Below, piece after piece: positions 1-5,375 of a DNA stretch of 6,485 bases. The notes under the pieces are model-generated. The model had not been told where the DNA came from. It saw only the letters and a program-made list of their open reading frames with translations, and searched no databases. Position numbers and translations under genes: made by a program. This DNA comes from Desulfurococcales archaeon. Lineage in GTDB: Archaea; Thermoproteota; Thermoprotei_A; Sulfolobales; Desulfurococcaceae. Location of the stretch: positions 1 through 6,485 of the forward strand of contig WAML01000229.1 in the NCBI GenBank assembly GCA_015522345.1, written 5' to 3'. Each line of letters begins with the position of its first letter. Within the stretch, counting starts at the first letter, position 1.

Positions 1-914
1 ATCCCTGAGACATCAAGTTCTAGTAGTTCTCTAAATACAGATACATAGGGTCCTCTAACTCTCCCTGTAGCACTAGCTATTATTATTTGACCATATTTTT
101 TACTCTCCTTTATCCTCTTTAAGCTATTTTCACACTCAATATATTTCTCCAATAATTCGCGGTATTTCTCTTCTAAACCATTTATTTTATACATTAACAA
201 TCTATTCTTTAAAGAACCAAGTTCTTTAGCCTTAGCTATAGCGTCGGAGCCGTAGCCTAGTAAATTTAAGAGTCTAACAATATTTTTTGAACTATTAAGT
301 ATAGAGTCCACATCATCCGCTATTATTATATCAAATTGTTTATCCGCTAAACTACTGTATTTTCTCGATACAAAAGCGTTTGTTACAACTAATATATCAT
401 AGTTACCACTCTTTATTTCATTGAGTATAGCCAGTCTTTTGTCTCTATTTAGTGATGAATCATAAACTATTATCCTCGGTTTTACACTGAGTTTTTGAAT
501 GAGTATATTCATTTTCCTATATAATTGCTTAGATAAACTAGCTGTAGGGCTTAAGAATAATATTTTTTTCTTATACCTTGTAGACATGTAGAGAGCGTAG
601 CTTATTAAAAGAGTTGTTTTACCGACACCTGTGGGAGCAATAATTGCTATATTTTCTCCTTTGAATAACCTCTTTAACCATATTCTTTGACTACCCCATA
701 GCCTATAACCGTTAGTTATTTGTTTAAAGAATTCCTCAAAATTACTTATTTCTTCATCTATAACCTTATTATATTCTATTAAGTTAAGGCTATTATGGCT
801 TGTTTCTCTTCCGAGAAAACATTTTCTACAAACTCCATACTTTAGAATAAATTCAGCTTCAGCTTCTCTACCACATGACGGACATAATTGTTCGTATACT
901 AAGTTGACTGGCAA
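1..914 (-). CDS. rgy: Reverse gyrase, N-terminal part (partial, runs off left edge)
   Basis: Reverse gyrase introduces positive supercoils into DNA using ATP and is found in hyperthermophiles. It fuses an SF2 helicase-like half to a type IA topoisomerase; only 304 residues of the helicase half are in the window, of roughly 1,200 usual for the family. Translated from the minus strand without any stop, it shows an N-terminal zinc finger (C11-x2-C14 and C29-x2-C32), Walker A APTGVGKTT at 93-101, the reverse-gyrase form of motif II (ADDVD, 199-203, in place of DEAD) followed by the typical SILNSSKN stretch, and motif III SATGR at 281-285 followed by VRG. The topoisomerase half with its catalytic Tyr lies outside. 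The start is TTG at 914: an in-frame stop lies 13 codons upstream with no ATG or GTG between, and GAGGTTA (920-926) sits 5 nt before it as a ribosome binding site. It is divergent from alba. Confidence 0.95.
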   Translation of the reverse strand, partial: MPVNLVYEQLCPSCGREAEAEFILKYGVCRKCFLGRETSHNSLNLIEYNKVIDEEISNFEEFFKQITNGYRLWGSQRIWLKRLFKGENIAIIAPTGVGKTTLLISYALYMSTRYKKKILFLSPTASLSKQLYRKMNILIQKLSVKPRIIVYDSSLNRDKRLAILNEIKSGNYDILVVTNAFVSRKYSSLADKQFDIIIADDVDSILNSSKNIVRLLNLLGYGSDAIAKAKELGSLKNRLLMYKINGLEEKYRELLEKYIECENSLKRIKESKKYGQIIIASATGRVRGPYVSVFRELLELDVSG

Positions 915-919
915 GGCTG

Positions 920-926
920 TAACCTC
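920..926 (-). promoter_or_regulatory. Ribosome binding site deciding the TTG start of reverse gyrase
   Basis: On the minus strand GAGGTTA lies 5 nt before the TTG codon at 914, one mismatch from the archaeal Shine-Dalgarno core GAGGTGA. It supports a non-ATG start that puts the zinc finger at residues 11-32, as expected for the family. Confidence 0.6.
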
Positions 927-990
927 ATCTCCTAGAAGAAGACTCCTCCCGCACTAGAGAATTAAAAAAGAAGGATAAGGTAATACCGAT

Positions 991-1013
991 CTTATAGGAA
1001 AACCTTATATACA
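991..1013 (-). promoter_or_regulatory. Possible promoter of reverse gyrase
   Basis: Two TATA-like elements face the reverse gyrase gene: GTATATAAGG (1004-1013 read on the minus strand), which overlaps the alba TATA box, and CCTATAAG (991-998). Initiation about 25 nt downstream would give a leader of roughly 50-70 nt. Neither has a clear purine-rich BRE on this strand, so the choice is open. Confidence 0.35.
997..1011 (+). promoter_or_regulatory. alba promoter (BRE plus TATA box)
   Basis: The sequence GGAAAACC (998-1004), a purine-rich BRE-like element, runs straight into TTATATA (1005-1011). Transcription would start near 1033-1037, leaving a leader of about 35 nt before the alba ATG. This is the best-formed core promoter in the window, which fits the high expression usual for Alba. 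Confidence 0.7.
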
Positions 1014-1068
1014 AGTCGCTGCAATTAACCAAGAAATCAGTAATTCGAAAAAAGCTGGGGGAACAGAC

Positions 1069-1365
1069 ATGGCTGAAGCAACACCTCAACCAAGCAACAC
1101 CGTATTAGTAGGTAAAAAGAACGTAATGAACTATGTTCTAGCAGTATTAACTCTAATAAACCAAGGCGTAAAAGAGATCGTTGTAAAAGCTAGAGGCAGA
1201 GCTATAAGCAAGGCTGTAGACACTGTAGAGATCGTTAGGAACAGATTCCTACCCGGAAAGATACAGATAAAGGACATTAGAATAGGTAGTCAGACAGTAA
1301 CTAACCCCAATGGAAGACAGACTCGTGTAAGCACAATAGAAATAGTACTTCAGCAAACAGAGTAA
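1069..1365 (+). CDS. alba: Alba chromatin protein (Sac10b family DNA/RNA-binding protein)
   Basis: Alba is a small dimeric nucleic-acid-binding protein that coats and compacts archaeal DNA and also binds RNA. The 98-residue length is normal for the family. The signature VLVGKKNVMNYV covers residues 12-23, with the two DNA-contacting lysines at 16 and 17; in Sulfolobus the equivalent Lys16 is reversibly acetylated (known of the family, not visible here). EIVVKARGRAISKAVDTVE (36-54) forms the conserved central strand and helix, F60 matches the dimer-dimer interface Phe, and the basic loop with NPNGRQTR (79-86) is the DNA-contacting beta hairpin. The start is the only sensible ATG, 7 nt after a run of five G (1057-1061). 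It has its own promoter, is divergent from reverse gyrase, and ends just before a hairpin with a T-run. It is single-copy in this window. Confidence 0.97.
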   Translation: MAEATPQPSNTVLVGKKNVMNYVLAVLTLINQGVKEIVVKARGRAISKAVDTVEIVRNRFLPGKIQIKDIRIGSQTVTNPNGRQTRVSTIEIVLQQTE

Positions 1366-1385
1366 AGACTATAGCTAATCAATGC

Positions 1386-1411
1386 TAAGAAAAACAATAA
1401 TGTTTTTCCTT
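1386..1411. terminator. Bidirectional terminator hairpin between convergent genes
   Basis: A perfect 8-bp inverted repeat, GAAAAACA (1389-1396) and TGTTTTTC (1401-1408) around a 4-nt loop, extends outward by four more pairs (CTAA/TTAA-like flanks) with one bulge. It places a T5 run downstream of alba on the plus strand and an equivalent T5 run downstream of the 114-aa gene on the minus strand, whose stop codon begins at 1416. Archaeal termination depends mainly on the U-tract, so the stem may be secondary. Confidence 0.65.
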
Positions 1412-1413
1412 AA

Positions 1414-1758
1414 CTACGATTTCTTGTAACTGCATTTCTTTAACCTAGTATACATGTACAGCGATAAATAAGAGTCTAGAATTCCCAACAAATCTCTACA
1501 TCTAAGCGTTAACGTATCTACAGATACAAGGTAATTCATTCTCTTTAGCCTCTTCACTACATTTACTGCAGTTTTTCTATTCATACAAAGTTTTTTCATC
1601 AAGACTTCAACGCCTTCATTAATATTAAATGGATTTACATGAAATTCTTTATACAATAGATAGTACGCGAGAAACTCTCTTTTCTTAGGCCATCTAGAGA
1701 TTTTTATCTCAGAAGCCTGGTTAGTCATCACAAGATCAGACCTTACAAGTTTCAGCAT
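1414..1758 (-). CDS. Small basic winged-helix-like DNA-binding protein (function unknown)
   Basis: This 114-residue protein is rich in Lys and Arg. Residues about 46-80 look like a helix-turn-helix: a helix around GVEVLMKKL, a turn at C58-M59-N60, and a recognition-type helix RKTAVNVVKRLKRM (61-74), followed by LVSVDTLTL (77-85), which could be the wing hairpin. The C-terminus is basic (RLKKCSYKK). It is probably a small transcription factor or nucleoid-associated protein, but I recognise no specific family and give it no target. It is the second gene of a minus-strand unit, starting 11 nt after the stop of the 110-aa gene. The start is uncertain: the ATG at 1758 has only AGGT 4 nt upstream, while a GTG/ATG pair at 1731 and 1728 would shorten it by 9 or 10 residues. 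It ends at the shared terminator hairpin, convergent with alba. Confidence 0.8.
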   Translation of the reverse strand: MLKLVRSDLVMTNQASEIKISRWPKKREFLAYYLLYKEFHVNPFNINEGVEVLMKKLCMNRKTAVNVVKRLKRMNYLVSVDTLTLRCRDLLGILDSYLSLYMYTRLKKCSYKKS

Positions 1759-1769
1759 ATATACCTAGT

Positions 1770-2102
1770 TTATTCTTCGAAGATCTCTACTATAATTCTT
1801 GCTTTTACATTCCTACTAGAGAAAGGCGGTATAGATTCTCCTAAGTCTACTGCAAAAGCTACTGTATTCCCTAGACTATCAGTAAACCTTATTTCAGCGA
1901 CATAGTGTTTTCTAGGTCCTTCCGCCATGGACTTTAGTAGAGCTGAATATATTCTTGAAATAGCCATTTGTAGAGAAATAGGGCTTGAAAAATCTTCTGG
2001 CGATAATCTTATTTGAGCCAATTCTTTAATGACTTCTCCTATCTTACCCTGGCCTTCAAAAACAGCTATTCTCTTCGGCTTCTCACTAAGCTCTTCCACC
2101 AA
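1770..2102 (-). CDS. Hypothetical protein, 110 aa, first gene of a two-gene unit
   Basis: I do not recognise this protein. It has no signal peptide, membrane segment or cysteine. The N-terminal half (about 20-60) is predicted helical, with GEVIKELAQI and the helix SLQMAISRIYSALLKSMAEG; the C-terminal half looks like beta strands, with HYVAEIRFTD, TVAFAVDLGE and KARIIVEIFEE. That alpha-then-beta-hairpin layout fits a small soluble, perhaps dimeric, protein. The start is TTG at 2102, with a GTG as the next codon (2099) equally possible; the ribosome binding site AGGTGGT (2111-2117) lies 8 nt before the TTG and argues for one of these. It is followed 11 nt later by the winged-helix-like gene, so the two are probably co-transcribed and may share a role. 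Confidence 0.8.
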   Translation of the reverse strand: MVEELSEKPKRIAVFEGQGKIGEVIKELAQIRLSPEDFSSPISLQMAISRIYSALLKSMAEGPRKHYVAEIRFTDSLGNTVAFAVDLGESIPPFSSRNVKARIIVEIFEE

Positions 2103-2110
2103 TTTACTAA

Positions 2111-2117
2111 ACCACCT
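2111..2117 (-). promoter_or_regulatory. Ribosome binding site for the TTG/GTG start at 2102/2099
   Basis: AGGTGGT on the minus strand closely matches the archaeal Shine-Dalgarno core. Its 8-nt spacing to TTG, or 11 nt to GTG, supports a non-ATG start for the 110-aa gene. Confidence 0.6.
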
Positions 2118-2136
2118 AAGTCTACCTAATTTAGTG

Positions 2137-2150
2137 TACCTTATATATTA
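2137..2150. promoter_or_regulatory. Quasi-symmetric TATA element shared by two divergent genes
   Basis: CCTTATATATTAG reads as TTATATAT on the plus strand and as AATATATAAGG on the minus strand. On the minus strand, initiation near 2118 would give a leader of about 16 nt for the 110-aa gene. On the plus strand, initiation near 2170 would give about 30 nt for the 269-aa gene. The 98-bp intergenic region has no other strong TATA candidate, although GTATAAGG (2177-2184) is a weaker plus-strand alternative. Confidence 0.5.
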
Positions 2151-2200
2151 GTTGCTTAACTATTTTGTGTACATGAGTATAAGGTACTAAGGTATAGAAT

Positions 2201-3010
2201 ATGCCAGTTGTAAGAGAAGGAGCTATAGTAGTAGAGCCATCTATTTACTTAAGCTATATAACACTCAATGATTTTTCCAAAAGAATTATAATGCTACACG
2301 AGATGTTTAAGGCTATATCTAATGAAGAAATTACTGCATCTACTACACTAGAAAATTCTCATACAATAGCTGTTAAAAAAACCAGAAACTCTAAGATAAC
2401 TCATAGAATAGATGTAGTAGTACCTATATCGTCTATAATACTACAGTGGAGTTTAGAATCAAGTATACAAAACGCTATAGAAGATATAGGAATAGACTAT
2501 TATGTAGTAGCTAAGCCTTTTTGGTGTAAAACATGTAGACTTGAAAATGTTAATGAATTATTTAACGAGTTCAACAAATTAAGTAGTAGTATAATAAATA
2601 ATGTTGTAAAAGACTATGAAAACATTAGTATAGAAGGCTATTATGGGAAAATCAACATTTTTGTAAAAGAACTAGATACTAAGGATAAACTGTACACCAT
2701 TTATATGAAACCATATCATTATCTCACTTACGGAATAGGTATGCATATAGAGTATTTTAACGAATTATATAAAGAGTCTCTCAAGGAATACCTTACTTCA
2801 TTAGGAGACTGCGACCCTCTAGCATATATTGTATCTCGCGTTAGAAATGGAAATATTAAAGCCTATGAATTTCTATGTGTAAATGATTATCGTAAATACA
2901 TAAATCTACTGATACCAAAACTCTCTAGTCGCGAGAATTTTTATGAAGAATTAAAAGAGCAAATTATTAAAATACTATTCAAGTCTCTTCTTTACATAAA
3001 TTGTGGATAA
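2201..3010 (+). CDS. Hypothetical protein, 269 aa, with a CxxC motif
   Basis: I do not recognise this family. The protein is soluble, with no signal peptide or membrane helix. It starts with beta-like stretches (GAIVVEPSIYLSYITL), then mixed alpha/beta: RIDVVVPISSIIL (69-81), IGIDYYVVAKPFWC (96-109), SIEGYYGKINIFV (143-155), YTIYMKPYHY (165-174), and a helical Lys/Glu-rich C-terminus. Cysteines fall at C109-K-T-C112, C204, C226 and C268; the first four could form a metal site or disulfides, which is only a suggestion. PYHYLTYGIGMHIEYF (171-186) is aromatic-rich with two histidines. The ATG at 2201 has a weak AGGT about 8 nt before it. It converges on xpb with 7 bp between the stop codons. It shows no Bax1-like features that I can see, although that nuclease is the expected xpb neighbour. 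Base composition is like its neighbours. Confidence 0.82.
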   Translation: MPVVREGAIVVEPSIYLSYITLNDFSKRIIMLHEMFKAISNEEITASTTLENSHTIAVKKTRNSKITHRIDVVVPISSIILQWSLESSIQNAIEDIGIDYYVVAKPFWCKTCRLENVNELFNEFNKLSSSIINNVVKDYENISIEGYYGKINIFVKELDTKDKLYTIYMKPYHYLTYGIGMHIEYFNELYKESLKEYLTSLGDCDPLAYIVSRVRNGNIKAYEFLCVNDYRKYINLLIPKLSSRENFYEELKEQIIKILFKSLLYINCG

Positions 3011-3017
3011 TCAATAA

Positions 3018-4682
3018 CTAACTAGCCTCAAAGAAGTCTTCTAAAGTTTCAAGTATTTTCTTTCTCTTACGAGCTAGAGTTTCATCTGGAGTTCCTTTAA
3101 GTACTATTTCATATAATTTTGCTTCAACTCCTTTCTTAGGCCTTAATAATCTTCCTAGCCTCTGTATGAATTGTCTTCTAGATCCTGTTCCAGACACTAT
3201 TATACCTACATTTGCATCAGGTATATCAAGGCCTTCATCACCTACTGTAGTTACTACTAGTATCCCAGAAGACATTTTCTTGAAAGTCTCTAGTACTTTC
3301 TTTCTCTCTCTTGAACTCATTTCCCCGATTAAGAGGAGTGCATTTAGTTCTTCACTCAATTTCTTAGCCTGATCAACATACTGAGTGAAAATTATTATTT
3401 TAGAGCCTTTCTCCAGCTCTTTTTTAGCAATCTTTATAGCTTCTCTTAACTTACTCTCTGAATTAGCTATGAGTAGACGTAATCTACTATGTATTTTAAG
3501 CGCATTTATTGCTGATTTATCTCCTCTTCTAGCACTTTCAAGAACTTCCTGGAATCCACGTCCTTGAGAAAAGTACTTGTAAGTCTGATATAGTTGTTGG
3601 TATAATTTCTTCTCTTCTTTTGTTAAATCAACTTTAACTGTATACACTCTATACCTTGCAAGATATCCTTGTTGTGAAAGCTCAGCAGCACTCTTATGAT
3701 ATACTACTCCACCCATTAATGGGAATAATTCAATGTGTTTTCCATCTTCTCTAACTACTGTAGCTGATAACCCCATTCTGTGAGTAGATATAGTATGTTC
3801 TGCTATTAGCCTAAACTTATCCGCTGGTAAATGATGGCATTCATCTATTATTAAGAGATCGTAGTATCTGCCGAGCAAGTCTATATTCCTATGTGCAGAC
3901 TGATACGTAGTTATAGTTATAGGCGATAAACGTTTTTCTTCGCTAAAGAAAAAGCCTATGTAACTAGGATTAATGTCTGTAAACCTAGTAATCATTTCTT
4001 TCCATTGAAACATTTGTTCTTTAGTATATGTTACAATAAGCGTTCTTTCATTGAGCAACGTTATCGCTGCTATTGCTATAACTGTTTTACCAGAGCCTGT
4101 GGGTAGAGCTATGATTCCTCTATAATCATTTTCTTTCCAAGCTTTGAGAGCTTCTTCTTGAAATGGATACAGATTTCCAGTAAACGATAGCTTAAATGGA
4201 AGAGTTTTATGTATAGTTAAACCCGATGGATCGTTTATGTAATATCCATTTTCATTAGTAAATTTGTGTAACTTATATAAAGTGTATGGCTTTATCCTAT
4301 ATGTAATGCCTTCACTATCTTTACTAACGTATTTTCCATGGAGTTCTTCTTTTACAAAATCTTTTATACCATGGTATATGGTCCAGGGTATATGAACTAG
4401 AATTTCTCTATATTCAATACTCCATTCAATAGCTATACTTGTTAAATCAATGTACTGGTTCTTTACTTCATTTAAGAAATAATCTGATATTTCAATACCT
4501 AAATCCTGTAGAAGATTTATTATATCTTCTAAATTATATCCATTAGCTATAGCCTTCTTTACGTTTATTTTAAAAAGAGATCCTTCATTAGGGAATCTAC
4601 CCATGTAATCAGCTATTTTAAGTAGTTCTCTAAATTCTTCTGAACTAAGCCACTTCTTTACACCTATTACTAGTTTATTCAT
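3018..4682 (-). CDS. xpb: Archaeal XPB (Rad25/Ssl2) superfamily 2 DNA helicase
   Basis: XPB is an ATP-dependent 3'-5' DNA translocase/helicase. The eukaryotic protein works in TFIIH for promoter opening and nucleotide excision repair; the archaeal role is less settled, and XPB often partners with the Bax1 nuclease. The 554 residues are slightly long, owing to an N-terminal region of about 90 residues before the usual DNA-damage-recognition-type domain (roughly 90-165). Helicase motifs: YPFQ (172-175), Walker A LPTGSGKT (193-200), DECHH (280-284), SAT (306-308), then the XPB-specific RED motif R311-E312-D313. A helical thumb-like insert follows (about 352-405), then motif V GDEGLDIP (481-488) and motif VI QRLGRLLR (507-514). 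All key residues are intact. The ATG overlaps the end of the upstream 161-aa gene by 8 nt (ATGAATAA), and GGTGGAT (4690-4696) lies 7 nt before it. No Bax1 gene is adjacent on either side. Confidence 0.95.
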   Translation of the reverse strand: MNKLVIGVKKWLSSEEFRELLKIADYMGRFPNEGSLFKINVKKAIANGYNLEDIINLLQDLGIEISDYFLNEVKNQYIDLTSIAIEWSIEYREILVHIPWTIYHGIKDFVKEELHGKYVSKDSEGITYRIKPYTLYKLHKFTNENGYYINDPSGLTIHKTLPFKLSFTGNLYPFQEEALKAWKENDYRGIIALPTGSGKTVIAIAAITLLNERTLIVTYTKEQMFQWKEMITRFTDINPSYIGFFFSEEKRLSPITITTYQSAHRNIDLLGRYYDLLIIDECHHLPADKFRLIAEHTISTHRMGLSATVVREDGKHIELFPLMGGVVYHKSAAELSQQGYLARYRVYTVKVDLTKEEKKLYQQLYQTYKYFSQGRGFQEVLESARRGDKSAINALKIHSRLRLLIANSESKLREAIKIAKKELEKGSKIIIFTQYVDQAKKLSEELNALLLIGEMSSRERKKVLETFKKMSSGILVVTTVGDEGLDIPDANVGIIVSGTGSRRQFIQRLGRLLRPKKGVEAKLYEIVLKGTPDETLARKRKKILETLEDFFEAS

Positions 4683-4696
4683 ACTCGTTATCCACC
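4675..4696 (-). promoter_or_regulatory. Stop-start overlap and internal ribosome binding site for xpb
   Basis: On the minus strand the xpb ATG lies inside the last codons of the upstream gene, in the overlap ATGAATAA (4675-4682). GGTGGAT (4690-4696), 7 nt before the ATG, is the ribosome binding site. The arrangement implies coupled translation of the two proteins and fixes the xpb start. Confidence 0.65.
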
Positions 4697-5160
4697 AATT
4701 CCTCTGGATTAAAATATATTATCATCAATTGATTGCAGGACGTTTTTCCTTCATAGAGTACGCCCAGGTATTTTATACTAGACATATCTAGTATTAGGGC
4801 TACTTGCTCAGACCCCGGTATATTACTTATTTCTTTTATAAACTGGTTCAACTTAATTACTTCATCTAAAGGATACGTTTTACTAACTAGAAACAATATA
4901 TGTGAGGGCTTACTCAATATTTCTTCTCTCTCAATAGATAATATGAATATCTTATACACAATACATATTCGTCCTTCAACTTCTTTTAATGAAATACAGT
5001 AGCCTATGCCTCCGAATCCTTTAATATACGCTTCAATAATAGACTCCTTTACTTCATCTACTAGATTAGATGGTATTTCTCTTTTACATAGCCTACTTAT
5101 ATATTCTTTCACATTACTTACGTGTTCTTCTATAGAAAGAAGCGTTTTATTAGGGAACAT
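4675..5160 (-). CDS. Hypothetical protein, 161 aa, translationally coupled to xpb
   Basis: I do not recognise this protein. It is the first gene of a unit with xpb: its last codons overlap the xpb start by 8 nt, so both are probably made from one transcript and may act together. The N-terminal third is helical (SIEEHVSNVKEYISRLCK, then LVDEVKESIIEAYIKG to residue 48). A glycine-rich turn GFGGIG (48-53) leads to hydrophobic strands RICIVYKIFIL (64-74), HILFLVS (87-93), QVALILDM (119-126) and QLMIIYF (144-150), with a helix at 98-112. This is a compact alpha/beta layout. There is no signal peptide or membrane helix; cysteines 25, 55, 66 and 142 are scattered. The ATG at 5160 is preceded by GGTGA (5172-5176), 11 nt away, which is long for a ribosome binding site. 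It is much smaller than Bax1, the usual XPB partner, and shows none of its nuclease features that I can see. Confidence 0.83.
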   Translation of the reverse strand: MFPNKTLLSIEEHVSNVKEYISRLCKREIPSNLVDEVKESIIEAYIKGFGGIGYCISLKEVEGRICIVYKIFILSIEREEILSKPSHILFLVSKTYPLDEVIKLNQFIKEISNIPGSEQVALILDMSSIKYLGVLYEGKTSCNQLMIIYFNPEELVDNEYE

Positions 5161-5210
5161 CTATATAGGGTCACCGCGTGGGTTTTTCTTCATCGGATAC
5201 ATTACTATCT

Positions 5211-5219
5211 GTATTTAAG
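5211..5219 (-). promoter_or_regulatory. Probable promoter of the 161-aa gene / xpb unit
   Basis: CTTAAATAC on the minus strand is a TATA-type element. Initiation about 26 nt downstream, near 5189, would leave a leader of about 29 nt. The alternative CTTATATAAAGG (5258-5269, minus) would give a leader of about 75 nt and is shared with the opposite gene. Confidence 0.45.
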
Positions 5220-5258
5220 ACCTCGTTCATCCCTAGCTTTGATATAGGTGAAGATACC

Positions 5259-5281
5259 TTTATATAAGTTGTTTAAATATA
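5259..5281 (+). promoter_or_regulatory. Promoter region of the HTH-PRT regulator (two TATA candidates)
   Basis: TTTATATAA (5259-5267) and TTTAAATATA (5272-5281) are both acceptable TATA boxes, predicting starts near 5290 and 5304 and leaders of about 50 and 35 nt. A short inverted repeat, AGGT at 5246-5249 and ACCT at 5256-5259, spaced 6 nt, abuts the first box and could be an operator half-site pair for the regulator itself; this is inference. Confidence 0.5.
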
Positions 5282-5319
5282 TTTTTTACCCACATATTAC
5301 TTAACATTAATTTAAAGAG

Positions 5320-5375
5320 ATGATGAGGGTACTCGGGAATGACAGTTATTGATGATTATTTTCCCGCATTGCTGA
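5320..5375 (+). ncRNA. Possible C/D-box guide RNA overlapping the HTH-PRT gene start (weak)
   Basis: In order: AUGAUGA (5320-5326, a perfect C box), 12 nt, AUGA (5339-5342, a D' box with one mismatch to CUGA), 7 nt, UGAUGA (5350-5355, C' box), 16 nt, CUGA (5372-5375, D box). The order and first spacing fit archaeal box C/D RNAs. Against it: the D' box is imperfect, the second guide is long, there is no convincing terminal stem, and the boxes overlap a start codon and Asp-Asp and Leu-Met-Lys codons that explain the sequence on their own. Confidence 0.2.

Noticed and set aside
1..914. The left-edge helicase as a generic DEAD-box or Lhr helicase
   Set aside because: The N-terminal Cys4 zinc finger, the ADDVD motif II followed by ILNSSKN, and SATGR are the reverse gyrase pattern.
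1366..1413. The inverted repeat after alba as a transposon end or CRISPR repeat
   Set aside because: It is single-copy, short and A/T-tract based, lies between convergent stops, and no transposase or spacer array is near.
2173..2190. Five-codon frame ATG AGT ATA AGG TAC TAA before the 269-aa gene
   Set aside because: Too short to mean anything, with no ribosome binding site.
2201..3010. The 269-aa gene as the Bax1 nuclease that usually accompanies XPB
   Set aside because: It is shorter than Bax1, on the opposite strand to xpb, and shows no motif that I can match to that nuclease.
3166..3567. Two plus-strand open frames opposite xpb (3166-3372 and 3385-3567)
   Set aside because: They lie entirely antisense to intact helicase motifs, have low-complexity Ser/Leu/Phe-rich translations and no ribosome binding sites; they are shadows of xpb.
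5006..5218. Plus-strand open frame opposite the 161-aa gene
   Set aside because: It is antisense to a gene coupled to xpb, and its Ser/Ile/Leu-rich translation resembles a reverse reading of coding DNA.
5320..5352. Ten-codon open frame starting ATGATG just upstream of the HTH-PRT gene
   Set aside because: It is out of frame, overlaps the real start and is better explained as the ribosome binding region (TGAGGGT) of the main gene; no evidence that it is translated.
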